Assembly: GCA_013115125.1 (NCBI GenBank)
Contig: JABANN010000161.1
Location: 1 to 58,841 of the forward strand
DNA: 58,841 nucleotides
DNA from: Perkinsus olseni
Lineage: Eukaryota > Perkinsozoa > Perkinsida
Direction: 5' to 3'
In this document: piece after piece, positions 23,707-35,000 of the stretch
Layout: every line of letters begins with the position of its first letter
Position numbering within the stretch: the first letter of the stretch is position 1
The notes under the pieces: model-generated
The model's input: the letters and a program-made list of their open reading frames with translations, nothing else
The model's database searches: none
Told to the model about the DNA's origin: nothing
Position numbers and translations under genes: made by a program

Positions 23707-25246
23707 ACGGGTTCTATGCAACTGAACTAACCCTTACAATAGTGACGTGGCCACAGTCAGACACGACCGCTGTGATTGTAACATGCCCACAGCTAACGTG
23801 GCACCATCACAACCAAGCTCAGCCACCTCGGCCATCATCTCGGTATGTGTGTCTGTTCGAAGTGCAACACCGTCACCGGCGTGGTTGGACACAAACCCGA
23901 TGCCGACTGCTGTTCCGACGAGCCGAATGAACTAACTATACCATCATTCCGAGACAGGCTATCGAACCCACGAAAAATCGCTACTCCGGAACCGAAGTAT
24001 TGAAAGCAGATTTCACTAGTCACAATCATTGGCGGGGGTTGGTTTGCGAAGCACTGAGGATATCATAAATGTCCTCGAGACAGAGGAAAACCCATCCACG
24101 CTCGAAAAGCGGTGAAAAGCGCCCTAAAATGGCTACGCCCGCTCTTCGCTGGGCCGCACGTCTCGAGGACCTGGTGCCGAGGCTTTCCTGTCCGCCCGGA
24201 CACCTTAATCGTGAACGCCATGATCCAGACTATTGACTCAAAATGACACGAAGCCCGCTGGTCGACACAGCACAAGCCGAACTGATGGTCAATGGTGTGT
24301 AGTGATCCGCCTCTCCTTATCGTTGTTTTATTCGGATACACCATTGTGTTCGACCTGTCTCTGCGGCGTGTGCAGGTCAATGATATCTTAGCGCCCTTTG
24401 TATATTGCTCTGGCGTGAAGCTAGTAGTTGCTATTGAGACTAATTTTGATGTATGCATAACTAAGAAGTATCAAGAGCCTAACTTCCTTTCCTATGTCAC
24501 AGCTTCCGTCGAGTTCTAAGGGTGGCGAGATTCCTGCTGTTTCTAGTGAACGGCCTGGTCAAGCCGGGAACACTACAGTGCGCTGTAACGGTAATCACCC
24601 GCCACCTCCGATGGCCGCCCTCCCTTAACCTGCCATTTTAAATAGAGTAAGACATGAGAGTTGCCCGCAAAAATCGCTCAGGCGTTGCAGTGAGTCTGAC
24701 TAGCTAGCTCATTCCCTTCTTCGTATATCGCTCTTCCGTCGGCCTATGCCCCCTGCGTGTTTTCGTTACATCTGCGCCGGATAACACGAGCTCGAATCCT
24801 TCGATCGCTCACTCGATAGCTCCGTAATAAGAGGGAGACGCAACAAGCCAGAAAGGATCTCCATTGACCGGCCATATTAAGCTCTAGCCCTGTGTTCCCG
24901 CTGCGAGGGAATCTTCCCCGCGCAAACCACCGAGGCCACTCATTTCAACTCATATTCGGCCCAACGGTCATCGGTCTAAGCGTAAGCACAGGCTGCATGC
25001 TTGATGAATTCGGATATAAACCTGTGAGAAGAAAGAGGGAAGGAAATTTCTCCGCTCGAATGTATCCCTGAGGAAAGCTTCTTGCCGAACCGTCTTATTG
25101 CACTGCATATCAACGCTACAGAGAGTCACTAACTGCGCACATCGGCTTCGAGTCTAACCGAGTCGGAACCGTTAGCGTTGGACTCTAAACTCACACACAC
25201 AGAGGGAAGGCCCCCAGTGACAACACCACACCCTATCAGCGTTAGC
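23707..25246. other. long region without a supported gene
   Basis: Open frames here (for example 24063-24458 on the minus strand, with GRTGKPRHQVLETCG) show no recognised motif or consistent codon pattern. No tRNA, repeat or mobile element was seen. It may hold promoters for the divergent flanking genes. Confidence 0.35.
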
Positions 25247-25588
25247 TCAAACAGTCTCTCGTTCAATCGGGACTCCTCTAGTACTCGGGAGCACAAAAAG
25301 ATCAGTGGCATCGAAATTGTCAATCGCAACTCCTCCGTCCACCTCGGATACAGGCAGGTCCTTGCCACTCGACTGTGATACCAACGACGCCCGAACCTAA
25401 GACGATTTCTTTTTTTCCTTCGCTTCCAGGAATTCTCGAAAGCCCGAGGTGGAAGGATAATTCTCGACGGAACCCCCAATGCGAGCTCGGTCTCCGTTAA
25501 CGACTTTACTCAGGATGAATCGAAGAAGCGGTACGAAAGGAAGCACATATTCACAAAGCACGCACTGTGCACTTGCTATTCGACTCAA
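25247..25588 (-). CDS. unidentified coding region with an in-frame TAG
   Basis: On the minus strand VVNGDRARIGGSVENYPSTS, FREFLEAKEKKK and SS lead to TAG (25397-25399). The same frame continues convincingly as VRASLVSQSSGKDLPVSEVD and NFDATDLFVLPSTRGVP to TGA at 25247-25249. No intron that removes the TAG and keeps the frame could be placed. Either a small intron with an unusual boundary, a true stop with coding-like 3' flank, or a defective gene. Upstream exons are not resolved and the family is unknown. Confidence 0.4.
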
Positions 25589-25660
25589 TAAACTTTCACG
25601 AATGAATCCAACAATAGTGCTAGTTTTACATGCCTAATAGCAGTAGCCTTTTAATACACA

Positions 25661-26760
25661 TTACAGAAGACTGTGGTCATTAACACCCCGCCTCACCAAA
25701 TGCTGCATCGCCACAGGGCCGGGCTTCACACCAACCAGCGCCAACCCCGCAAGCTCCTTCTCAACTCCGGGAAGAAGCGTTACCGCCCGCGACCCCGACC
25801 AGCCACTCAAAAAGGCTCCCCATTCGGCTGGTGGCGTGACCACTACTTGAACCCGGATCGCCTCCTTGACAGTCGGCTCTAGCTTCATGCGGATCCGCAT
25901 TTGGACGACCTCGCCGACGACCGCCACGTCTTTCTCGAGAACAGTCTGGACGACTACGGTGTTAAAGTGACTACTCAGGTGTCTCGCCGAGGGGGTTGCC
26001 AGATTGCCAGGGCTCGGTGAAGCTGCCGATGGTTTTACTGGTATTTCAAGCATAACAACTGGGAAACTAAACGCTGAACCTCCACAGGAGGGTGTTTCTC
26101 AAACGGAGGAAACGCTGGTGACAGTAAAACCGTCTCCTTGATCAAGAGTCAGCCGCCTCGGTCACTAGAAACACAACAAGGTCAGGTGCTGGACACAGGA
26201 ACAACATGGTCACAGAGCATGCCCACGACTGCATCCTCAATGACCATCATCAGAGCGGCCAATGAACGGGTGGCACGCTAACGCAGGGTTACCTACGGAC
26301 GACCCTGCGAATCGCTCGTGCACTATACCGAACAGTGTTCAGTATAGAGAACGAACGTGTTCAGTGAACACGACATGATGATTGATCAGGACGACTGCAA
26401 TTTCGTCAACGGGATCAATGTTTTACTTGCCAGCATCCCCCAGACCACCGTGCCCCCACTGGAAGAACACAACAGCTGGCAGTGGCATGATATCGCACAG
26501 GGTTGTACACGGAAGGGCATGGAAAAGGAGGCAAAAGCCTCCACAGGACAACAACTCTAGGCTAGCTGAAATACGCTCGGCAAACGGCTGATGCATAAGA
26601 CGACTTCTTCTGGTTCGTCGAGGCCAATGTAGCGAGGACCTTCCCACAGAGGTCGCCTCGTGCCATCGCAGCAGCTGTGGCCGATGGAGCCGCTGAACTA
26701 CTCTTGGACGAGGCCCTGAAAGAGACAACATCTGGACACTCCGGTTTAGAGCCTCCCCGC
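25661..26760 (-). CDS. unidentified multi-exon protein with beta-rich C-terminus
   Basis: The best block is the last exon: VEIPVKPS-like start near 26053, then EVVQMRIRMKLEPTVKEAIR, VQVVVTPPAEWGAFLSGWSG and VTLLPGVEKELAGLALVGVK, stop at 25661. Upstream, after acceptor TTGTCTCTTTCAG near 26,730, comes ASSKSSSAAPSATAAAMARG and CGKVLATLASTNQKKSSYAS. The C-terminal block has the look of an immunoglobulin-like trafficking domain (as at the C-terminus of TRAPPC9/10-type proteins), with the W-x-G and LxPG features, but similarity is too slight for a name. Exons between 26,060 and 26,600 are unresolved. Confidence 0.5.
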
Positions 26761-27138
26761 GATGATTAACCATCGGGCCCTTCTCGGAAGTGCAAACGAC
26801 ACAGCCGAGCCGAAATAACAGGCGTCCGGATGACCGTGAGAGCGGGCAGATCATTCGAGCTGCTTACGGGCAGCCCTCCTGCGTGATCGTCACCGATCCT
26901 CCTCGCCGAGAAACCGCCAGTTTCACATCACCGGACTCGAAATGGCACGAATGCGTGCCTTCCCCTCTGCGCAGCTTCGCATCGATCACTTTCTGAGAGG
27001 AAAATTCGTGTATTAAAACTAACTTCGCTCCGCCGCACCTGCGTTTTGCTATGCTTGTTCACAGATGGGCCTCGGACAACAGGAGCTACTGTTGGTTGGG
27101 CCTGAAAATCATACCACAAATCCCGCAAATCAAAGGAA
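26761..27138. other. intergenic or unresolved intron
   Basis: No supported coding or RNA feature. Confidence 0.35.
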
Positions 27139-27500
27139 TCACAAGCAAGAAAACCCGTCCAGAGACAACAAAATTTCCCCTCCTAAACTTGCCTTCCTCT
27201 TCGCCATCTCAGCCTCATGCCGCCGCCTCAGCTCGTTGACATAGTCGTCCTGGATCGCCCGCATCTCCTGCCGTTTTCGGTTGTGCATCTCCAACTCATC
27301 CGCTGTCATATTTCTGAACTCTGGACTCTGGCACATGTCCGTGATAAAACCATCCGGCGTGACGTCGGCAGTAATGCGGCCTTTCATTAAGAATGGCGCC
27401 AGGACGGAGCCGCAATACCAGCGGACGTTATGCTGGAGCTTAGTCACTTGTGCTGAGGGAAATGCTACCCGACGGACCCTGAGGTAGGGAACAAACCGAA
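27139..27500 (-). CDS. unidentified protein exon, helical Arg/Glu-rich C-terminus
   Basis: The minus-strand frame reads FVPYLRVRRVAFPSAQVTKL, QHNVRWYCGSVLAPFLMKGR, ADVTPDGFITDMCQSPEF, then a charged helix (MTADELEMHNRKRQEMRAIQ, NELRRRHEAEMAKRKASLGG) and LLSLDGFSCL, stop at 27139. The last part is coiled-coil-like. Upstream exons on the minus strand near 27.5-27.63 kb (RRVGFGYFGSSSLSSFYPT) may belong to it, but phases do not join cleanly. No family recognised. Confidence 0.5.
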
Positions 27501-27639
27501 CCTACACCGTACCACTTTCTGCTAGTCCCCACAGTCGGATAAAACGATGATAAACTAGAGCTTCCAAAATACCCAAAACCGACCCTGCGAGCTCTACGTG
27601 CCACCCCCTCCTCTCCTTCACTCACCTAGCTTCAGATGG

Positions 27640-28429
27640 GCATTGTAGCAAAAGAGAGAAGAAGTAATGATGCTTCCTTGGCGATGCATAAACCTCTCGA
27701 CTGACCTTCACACTTGCCTTCCTCCTACCGCCAGAGGAATCGAGGCCTTCGAGGCTGCAGATCCCCCCCGTATTACGAACCTGCGCAGTAGTCGTTTGTG
27801 GTTAGTCCAGGGAGGCGCTAGGGAGGTCAATGATTCGGAATCCGAATTTCGGATACACCAGCGCGAAGGACGCCAAGATAATTGTGTTTAATGGGTCAAC
27901 CAATCAGAGCGTCAGAAAAATCGGAACTACTCGCGAAACTCCCATATTGCGAAGGTTGGGAGTGTGAAGAACAGTGTGTAGCTACGCTCTGACACGTTCG
28001 ACCCTCCATCAGTGTCAGAGCCAGCAGTCGGGCAGTAGCCTGTGTCTGCGGTTTAACACAAAGCTAGTAGCACTTCATCACTGTTCAGTAGGACACGAGA
28101 GAACTGCCATACCCGATCTGGGTCGAGTCAGCGGTCTCTAGTGTCCTACCTCCACATCTAGGGAGCGGAGGGCTGAGTTGAGCTCGTGTCCGCCATCATC
28201 ACAATGTGACGATCACAACCATCACATCTCATGTTTGCATCGGTTGCTAGAGCTTTACTAGCTCTAGCAGTGAACGCCATTGAAGTACTGCGGCGGCTCA
28301 GGCCGTACAGCCTACTGCGCACAAAATTTTGTCCGCCGACGTACAAACGAACGATCTTTTCGCTCACGCCGATCCTCCTACGAGGGATTCACACCACAGA
28401 TCACACCCAGACAGCGACGACACTGGTTT
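27640..28429. other. region without a supported gene
   Basis: Only short frames of no recognisable family. The first part may hold upstream exons or promoter of the minus-strand gene at 27.1-27.6 kb. No repeats seen. Confidence 0.35.
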
Positions 28430-29605
28430 TATGTGAATACCAACATGGATGAGCTAGAGGGACCCACCTGCGTCTGCCACTGCACTTGACCATTGGCAGG
28501 CAGGTTGACATGGCAGATGTAGCTGAGGGCGTGCGGCACTGTTATCACCCCGCTGGGCGCAAGCTCGCTGAGCGCCTCTATACACGTCCCAGCTCCCGCC
28601 AAGTTCTTCTCGACATTCGAAGAGATCCGAAGGTCCAATAGACTGAGAGGAGACTTTTATAAAAACACCCCTCCCCGGAATCGAACCTGCGCCTTACGGT
28701 TTATTTCTCTGGTCCACGCCGGTATGCCGATAACACTTAGCCTTCGCACCCCAACCACCCGTTGGTAGCTGCTCAACTACCAGCTCTTGTTGTCTATTGG
28801 AATCCCACACTCGACACTCCTTCTCGTCAAATAGTTTCTGAGAAAAAAAGAGGATCTTCATGACGACCACGCCTGCTACGAGAGAGTCACTCGAGGGAGA
28901 ACCCAGCATGATTCAGTCGCTAGCCTATGGGCGTTGGTATGGTTGCGAGTGGCGCGCGCCCAGTTGATCGATCGCACCAACGGCCAATTTCAGAGCAACC
29001 TCATCCTTCACTTTCCCACAGCGGTCGAATGAGACGTACGACTGAAGTAGCATGAGAAAGCTTCCCACCTCCTCTCTGGCGATCTCGAGCCACTTGGGCA
29101 GCATGATCTCCCGGCTGCAGACCTCTTTCACAGCCTCGGACACAGTAGTGACGTTATTGGATACCCACGACCCGACCAGCTGACTACATTCCAATCGCTG
29201 ATTCAGTTGAAGCATCTCCTTCCCTAGCTGCATTGTCTCTGGTGGGGTGGGGAATCGGAAATTCCTGAGGACGATGACATCTCGTAACTTCGCCGTGCGC
29301 TTCTAGACCCTCTATAGTAATGACCATCATACTGTTAGGAATCACGACTTAGTAATTTTGACGTAGCAGCAATGACATCACTCTCCAACAGCAAGCATCC
29401 TCATGCTCATTACCTCGGGTGTTGACGACCCGGCCTCTGACGCTCCGGACAGGTCCCCCACGTCACCACTTCCTTCCCCAATCTTGCCAACTGGACCACT
29501 GTAACAGTCTTTCCGTGCTCCACTAGCACACAGTTGGATGTGGACGCAAAGGCCTGTCAACAGCCACCACCGATCTACACGGCCACAGCGGCAAGGGAAA
29601 AACAT
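28430..29605 (-). CDS. secreted multi-exon protein with Cys-framed helical domain
   Basis: ATG at 29605 opens MFFPCRCGRVDRWWLLTGLC, a signal sequence running into SGARKDCYSGPVG and an acidic Ser/Gly linker; donor GAG|GTAATG follows. After acceptor CGTCCTCAG comes MQLGKEMLQLNQRLECSQLV, EAVKEVCSREIMLPKWLEIA and SFLMLLQSYVSFDRCGKVKD, a helix set with cysteines spaced like a saposin-type bundle. Later exons: LFDEKECRVWDSNRQQELVV, GAKAKCYRHTGVDQRNKPLL, then CIEALSELAPSGVITVPHAL and YICHVNLPANGQVQWQTQ. The intron near 28,630-28,690 begins GTAAGGCGCAGGTTCGATTC, that is, with a tRNA B-box directly after the donor. The intron at about 28,950 shares sequence with an intron of the next gene. Function unknown; the C-terminal end past 28,430 is unresolved. 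Confidence 0.6.
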
Positions 29606-29689
29606 GATTGCTCCCAATGAACTACTATTTCCAAATGCACCGTTCTATCAATAATACCTTTTTTCGTCATTGATGGCAATACACTTTTC

Positions 29690-30500
29690 CAAACAGAATG
29701 ATCTCACCCAAAATCGAAGCAACAAATTATAAAACTCATCGTCAAGGCCATCCTTCGAGAGTATCCTTTTAATCACGACAGGATTGCCCCTATAACGGAT
29801 ATCGGCAACCCACTTCTGTCATTCATCCCGATTATCTCACCTTCCTCTCTTTAATACCATCTTTCCACCACTTCGGCGTCTTCACATTGTCACAGACCCA
29901 CGCGGCGATGCCCTCCGGCCGAGTGGCGGTAGCAGTCGAATAGCTCATGAACACCGACTCGCACTTCATAGTCGATCCAGCCTCAGCGGCCTTCGCTGTG
30001 CGGACCACCTCCGTCGGAGCGTCTTCTTTCACTTCCACCATTTTCCTACAAGCAACCCAGAGTGAATAGCGCGCGCCCGACTGATCGATGAGCATCCTCC
30101 TACTCACCCCAGCTTCCAACACTTTCCTTCGATCTTGACTCCATCCTTAGTCTTAACCACGCTGATCACATTGTTAGTCTTCGGGTCGCTGTATTCGCAC
30201 CACTCCTTCCCCGGAACGCGCTTTGCACGTATCTTGCAAGCTTCGACATTAGATACTCCGCCGAATCGATCACACCTCACCTTATCAGCCCAACTGTAAG
30301 ACGTTGAGGGAGTTGTCTGAAATGAGGAGATACTCAGCCGACCTCGAAGAAAAAACTGGCAGTGCCCAAAGATATCATTGCGCAAAACGGCAGCTATCCT
30401 CCACGATTTCATCATTAGCCGCGGGCCCTTGCTATCCGAAGACGCTGCTGTCGCCTCGCGTGCCGTTTGATGAACCCTCAAAACACTACGGAGTCTTCTA
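29690..30500 (-). CDS. putative secreted Cys-rich protein, multi-exon
   Basis: Coding blocks on the minus strand: SYSWADKVRCDRFGGVSNVE, ACKIRAKRVPGKEWCEYSDP and GVKIEGKCWKLG; then, after an intron with GTGAGTAGG donor and TTGCTTGTAG acceptor, KMVEVKEDAPTEVVRTAKAA, GSTMKCESVFMSYSTATATR and AAWVCDNVKTPKWWKDGIKE; then RILSKDGLDDEFYNLLLRFW. At least six cysteines are spread over the exons. A start MMKSWRIAAVL near 30,410 is possible and weakly signal-like, but the first exon is uncertain. The intron at 30,050-30,110 contains GTCGGGCGCGCGCTATT, repeated at 50.8 kb. It resembles the gene just downstream in layout (Cys-framed helices, PKW motif), so the two may be old duplicates. Confidence 0.55.
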
Positions 30501-30619
30501 TTGACAATCATCCACTTTAAAGCGCGAAAATCACGAGTTGGTAGTTCTATGCTCAGCCTAGCCTGGTGGTCTCTGGGCTGCGGTTTCTTACAGTTACGAT
30601 CGCCTTAGATCGCATCAAG

Positions 30620-32430
30620 TACCGACAAAAACATTTTTATTTTTTACAAGACGCAAAAGAGAACACCCCGACCTACCGTCGTTATCGCTGGCCGCGTCGT
30701 GAGGATTCTCGACGACTGAAGGGAGAAAACGAATAACAAATCTCTTACAGGGCCCCAGCCTTGTGATTTGGAGACAATCGTTGTGACGTTCACAGTCCTG
30801 CTTTCTGTGTAGCTCAGCGTCATGAAGGGGCAATTTCCTATCCATACTGTAGAACGTCCGAGTCAGAGGATTGTCGAGCCCTACCACTATGCCCAATTCG
30901 GGACAGGTTAAAAGACCGCAACCCCGATACACAGGGGAATCGGAACCGCGAGACGTTCTCGTTCATGTGAAGACACAAGTCTTACCGATCCGGGAGGGAT
31001 GGGCCTCGTGGCTGCATTCAGATTGGTCGAAGAATCCTGCAAGGAGAAAAAGTATTACCCGAGCGACATCCGAGTAAAGTAGATAATTTCTATTCGAGGA
31101 TGCCCAGGAGGAGCGAATGAACGACTGGACTCGTCTGTCTCTGTTCAAGGCAGAATAATGCTCGTAACGATGCGCCACAGGTGAACCTCATCCTCATTGA
31201 GCATTGCTGTTCATTGAGGTTTCACACGTATAGAAAACGAAGGAACTCACCCGAACCGCCCTGCCATTCACTACACCACTGGTTGTGGTAGTACTGGTCG
31301 TGGTTGTAGTAGTGGTCGTCGTTGTAGTGGTCGTGGTAGTTGTGGTAGTAGTGGTTGAGGTAGTTGTGGTAGTAGTGGTCGTGGTCGTGGGAGTAGTGGT
31401 AGTGGTAGAAGCGGTGGTGGTCGTGGTTGTAGTAGTGGTCGTCGTTGTAGTGGTCGTGGTAGCAGTTGTAGAAGGGGTAGTAGTGGTAGTTGTAGTAGTT
31501 GTAGAAGGGGTAGTCGTGGTAGTGGTAGTAGTTGTAGAAGGGGTAGTCGTGGTAGTGGTAGTAGTCGTTGTAGTGGTAGTTGTAGTGGTCGTGGTCGTTG
31601 TGGTAGTAGTGGTCGTTGAGGTAGTTGTGGTAGGAGCAGCTGTTGTGGTCCTAGAACTGATGGCGGTCGTAGCAGCAGCGGTGGTGGGTGTACTGGAAGT
31701 GACAGTAGGGGTTGTCGTAGTCACGAAAGGCGTGGTTGTGATGGTATGAGTAGAAATCGTAGGAGGTATCCTAGTAGTGGTTGTAGGCATCCCGCTACTC
31801 GTCGACATACTGCTCGATCTAGGCGTGGTCACGGATGCAGTTGTCGCTGTACTCTGAGTGCACAAACAACCATAAAAACAGTCCAGGCCGGCTACACCCG
31901 GAAGTAGGACGAAGACGAGCCGTTGACAAAGACATCAGACAGACGAGCCGTCCAAGACTCATCGGTCGAGGCCGCAATTTCTTACCTCATCATCATCGTC
32001 GTCAACATCAGTAGCAGGGACAGTGGTAACCCTCTTGGTGGCCGCCGCATGCCGATGAGAATTGGCAACCTGCACAGGACGGATGGATATTATTGATCCA
32101 CCTTTAACGAATGTACGGGGTTCGGAAGCTAACATTGTTAGACTTCCAGTACCCGCCATCAGGACAGGTAAACTTCCACCGGGCCCACGCAACCAGTTCT
32201 TTTCTACTTCGCCGAAGTCTACAAATTGTTTGCGCAGTTTTGGAATCAACTTCCGCATGTCTCTACTACCGACTATGATGAGCGGCCTGGGAGGGTGACC
32301 GTGACGGGTTCGTTGAACAAAGGGCGAGCGAAACTTCTGGCGGTTATAGTATCCTGTATCATCAGTGCTACATATATTTTTCGCATACTTATAACAGCAG
32401 TGGGCCAATATTAGTATGGCCAAACTTGAG
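30620..32430 (-). CDS. Thr-rich mucin-like secreted protein, multi-exon
   Basis: A 5' exon (31,980-32,420) holds IPKLRKQFVDFGEVEKNWLR, VLMAGTGSLTMLASEPRTFV and ends in an Asp run, DVDDDDDE, at donor GTAAGA. After acceptor GGGTGTAG comes AGLDCFYGCLCTQSTATTAS, then about 120 residues of nearly pure Thr with scattered Ser, Pro and Ala (31,281-31,635), and GVVNGRAVR at donor GTGAGT. Further exons carry FFDQSECSHEAHPSRI and YRGCGLLTCPELGIVVGLDN, DCERHNDCLQITRLGPCKRF. Thr blocks flanked by Cys modules are typical of heavily O-glycosylated surface proteins. Whether the 5' Asp-run exon belongs to the same gene is uncertain, and the signal peptide was not pinned down. Confidence 0.55.
31281..31635. 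repeat. imperfect trinucleotide repeat (ACC/ACT/ACA on minus strand)
   Basis: About 350 bp of interspersed GTAGTGGTC/GTTGTAGTG units on the plus strand. Purity varies at codon third positions only, as expected if Thr coding on the minus strand is under selection. Plus-strand poly-Val frames across it are shadows. Confidence 0.9.
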
Positions 32431-32668
32431 CCACGACTTCACAACTAGATTCCTCCTTCTTTCACAAATGAAACCCCCTACTTGAGGATGTGCCCGCAGA
32501 ATCTTGAGGGAAACTGATTGATGTCTATGCTTTTCTGACGACTAATGAGGTAACAGAAGTCTAATGCGATACCATAAAAGACGAAGCGACGCGTTTCATA
32601 GGAAAATGCTGTTGGCCTATCTGTGAACTATGATTCTGATGCCGTCATCATAGAAGAATACGAAAGCT

Positions 32669-33199
32669 TCAGTGGCCCTTCTTCACGAAAGATTTCAGCG
32701 CGAATAGAGCAACACATCCACGTCGTGGTCTGCTCTGTCGACCGCATGGACGATTAACGTCCGTCACGCGCCACGAAATCCCAAACCCTATAGCGAGATT
32801 CGACAACCATTGCTCCATGGGAAAAGGTATCTTAGGTTGGTTTAATGTGCACGCATGCACAAGATACGTTTCTTTCCGTTGCTTCGAGTCGCATTTTCCG
32901 AGCCCCAACCCTCCGAGATTGCTCACCAGCTCATTGATAAGATTGATCCTCTCCAACATTCTGTTAGGCCGTTCTCCATCGGCATAGACATCGCGCTCGC
33001 CCTGATGATCGATCTCGTTTTTCCCAGCCTCTCCACAAGAGCAATATCCGCAGCAGCAAGAATCGCCACAGCCGCAACCCGAGAATCTGACCAAAATCTT
33101 CGCTGTGCGCAAAGATACCGCCTCCTAAATCCCGGCAACTTACAGCATAGCTACTCCGAGGAGGATACAAGTCACAAAGATGCGCTTCAATGAAGACAT
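32669..33199 (-). CDS. secreted Cys-rich protein, two exons
   Basis: ATG at 33199 gives MSSLKRIFVTCILLGVAML, a signal peptide. A 57-nt intron (GTAAGTTGCC...TTTTGGTCAG) joins in frame to FSGCGCGDSCCCGYCSCGEA, a striking cluster of eight cysteines in 16 residues. There follows a helical, less Cys-rich part (ERPNRMLERINLINELVSNL, GLGKCDSKQRKETYLVHACT) and a C-terminal ISWRVTDVNRPCG, stop at 32669-32671. The codons of ISWRVTD contain the recurrent TTTCGTGGCGCGTGACGG. No family recognised; a secreted effector-like or surface protein is inferred. The start was chosen because signal peptide, donor and frame agree. Confidence 0.7.
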
Positions 33200-33845
33200 T
33201 ATAAAGGGGCCTGACCGACGAGCAAATCACACTTGTCAGCGGCTCGCAAGCAGCGGTTTCTTGTGCCCTATTGTGAGCCCAGAGGTCCCTTAATACAGCA
33301 CAACAGCCGATATTAAATTTTCCCGACATACTTGATTCATTGTAATGATTCTCAATGATGAAAAGTGTGATGTTAGATTTGACCCCAACGTCATTCGGTG
33401 ACCCTCTGCCATCCCCCCTCTGGCAACGATTCACCCCAACACTCGTCCGACCATACCATACGATTGTACAACGCAAGTCCAGGGAGAACAACACAAGGGT
33501 ATCTTGTCGTCTCACATGTCACCAACAAGAACGCGCACTCGGAAGATTTTCGCACTCTAAACGTGCAGTGCTTTCTTGTTCTCTTTCCCAACCATCATCA
33601 CGTTATCGTCTTCATCCTGAAAGACGTTGAAAACCGTCCTGTCCGAGGCTTCAAGCGTCGACCTAATATACTATGACCGACTCCACAGTAGTCAAAGAGC
33701 TGGGTGCAGCCCTACTAAAGGGGAATCTCCACAACCAAAACGGTTAACTTTAACGGGGAGAAGACGGACGAAATTGGGGAAATTCAACCCGCACTGATTT
33801 TCTACATAATGAATCAAGATTCCCTCGGTTATACAGGTATCCTAC
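33200..33845. other. region without a supported gene
   Basis: No convincing frames or repeats. Likely includes the promoter of the minus-strand gene starting at 33199. Confidence 0.35.
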
Positions 33846-34100
33846 TCAAAAGCGAATTCTACGAGTCCGAAAGATACTCACCTCCGGTACCTCCGATACA
33901 GTGTAGCTGTCGTTTGAGGAGCTACTGGGCTCCGTCGGCTCATCCATGGCCAAAATCATATTACCCAGACGTTCCTTCCCAGAGGCATCAATGGCTTCCT
34001 GCTGCCTCTGCAGTTCAGCCAGCCTCGATCCATCCACTAGGGGCTCGGGTTGGGGTGGCATGTGGTGGTGACAGCAGCAACCACAACCGCCATATCTGAC
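33846..34100 (-). CDS. exon of an unidentified minus-strand gene
   Basis: After acceptor TTACTGTCAG (about 34,101) the minus strand reads HHHMPPQPEPLVDGSRLAEL, QRQQEAIDASGKERLGNMIL and AMDEPTEPSSSSNDSYTVSE, coding-like with a Pro/His-rich start, a helix and an acidic Ser tail. The intron upstream ends with a tRNA B-box (34,119-34,129) about 34 nt before the splice site. Neighbouring exons were not resolved. Confidence 0.45.
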   Translation of the reverse strand, partial: VRYGGCGCCCHHHMPPQPEPLVDGSRLAELQRQQEAIDASGKERLGNMILAMDEPTEPSSSSNDSYTVSEVPEVSIFRTRRIRF

Positions 34101-34118
34101 AGTAATATACCCATGCCG

Positions 34119-34129
34119 AGGATCGAACC
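34119..34129 (-). other. tRNA B-box-like sequence in an intron
   Basis: Minus strand AAGGTCGCAGGTTCGATCC matches a tRNA T-arm region. D-arm and acceptor are not foldable. It sits just upstream of a 3' splice site. Confidence 0.55.
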
Positions 34130-34413
34130 TGCGACCTTGATAGCCGAAAATAACGCTTCCTTGAAGTTGTTCCTTCCATGGAGACTGCAGGCGCCTCACT
34201 GTACCGATATGAGTAACAGTTCATCATCATTGCAAGTGTCAGAGCATAGAGGCATTCACAAGCGGCAATGAAGGGGGAGTGCCCGCCATATCCAACGAAC
34301 CCTCGTTGATTTGGGCAAAATGCGGTAGGTCTGCCACTTTCAATTGTTTTACTCGTTGTTTCTCCATTCTCACAGGTGTCGCAACCATGTGCAGAAATAC
34401 ATGGACGACACCA

Positions 34414-35000
34414 TTACACCAGAACGCCCGCTTGAGAGATCCTCGACAGAAGCCGATCGAGCCCCTTTAACCTCTCTAGCTCGCTAAAGGACTCCCGCAA
34501 TAGTATTTCCCAACGGTACAGCATTTCACACGATGACGATTGCTCCCAATTCAAATCGACACACACTGGGATTGCGGGATATACCAATTGTAAAACGGAG
34601 AATCGATTCTGGAACCACAATTTACGCGTAAAAATCGATTCCAGAATCGATTCCGAGTTTCCGAAGCACTCAATTGAACAGGTGGGACTGCATCGGCACG
34701 ATTGGATAAAGACAGAAGAAGTCAGTACTGATGGTATCTTGCATACTACAGCAACCACTGCTAGTACTGTTAACGACACGCCCAATATAATTGGGAAGAG
34801 ATTGAAAGAAAATACGTCAACTAGCCTAGCGACCCTGAGACCCTCTCTGGAACTCACAGGAAGGCCATCATGATCATCGCAAGGGTGGTAATGATGTTGA
34901 ACGATGGGAAGGGCATTTGCGCGAATAATAATAAGAGGCCTGTCAAGGGCTGAGTACAACGAGGTGCTGCGTGCTGTGGGTTAACCGGACACCGAGTTTC
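34414..35000 (-). CDS. putative membrane protein, two hydrophobic segments
   Basis: The minus strand contains LTGLLLLFAQMPFPSFNIIT and TLAMIMMAFL (about 34,870-34,940), a donor-like GTGAGTTCC, then LFPIILGVSLTVLAVVAVVC (about 34,740-34,800), each long enough to span a membrane. A Cys-rich segment (SCRCSPTCSIECFG) and a helical C-terminus (ESFSELERLKGLDRLLSRIS, stop at 34414) follow. It could be a small multipass or tail-anchored protein. No family recognised and exon borders are approximate. The coding region spans the 34.60-34.65 kb hairpin. Confidence 0.45.
34600..34653. repeat. 15-bp perfect inverted repeat with palindromic loop
   Basis: GAATCGATTCTGGAA (34600-34614) is the exact reverse complement of TTCCAGAATCGATTC (34639-34653). 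Within the 24-nt spacer lies TTTACGCGTAAA, itself a palindrome. The arm core GAATCGATTC is also self-complementary. Confidence 0.95.

Noticed and set aside
28690-28760. Apparent tRNA-Ser-like 5' half upstream of the B-box at 28.68 kb
   Set aside because: The same bases form a clean exon on the minus strand (GAKAKCYRHTGVDQRNK); only the T-arm-like part, after the splice donor, is non-coding.
31285-31749. Plus-strand open frame of nearly pure valine
   Set aside because: It is the reverse shadow of the minus-strand Thr-rich repeat; flanking Cys/Thr exons and splice signals support the minus strand.
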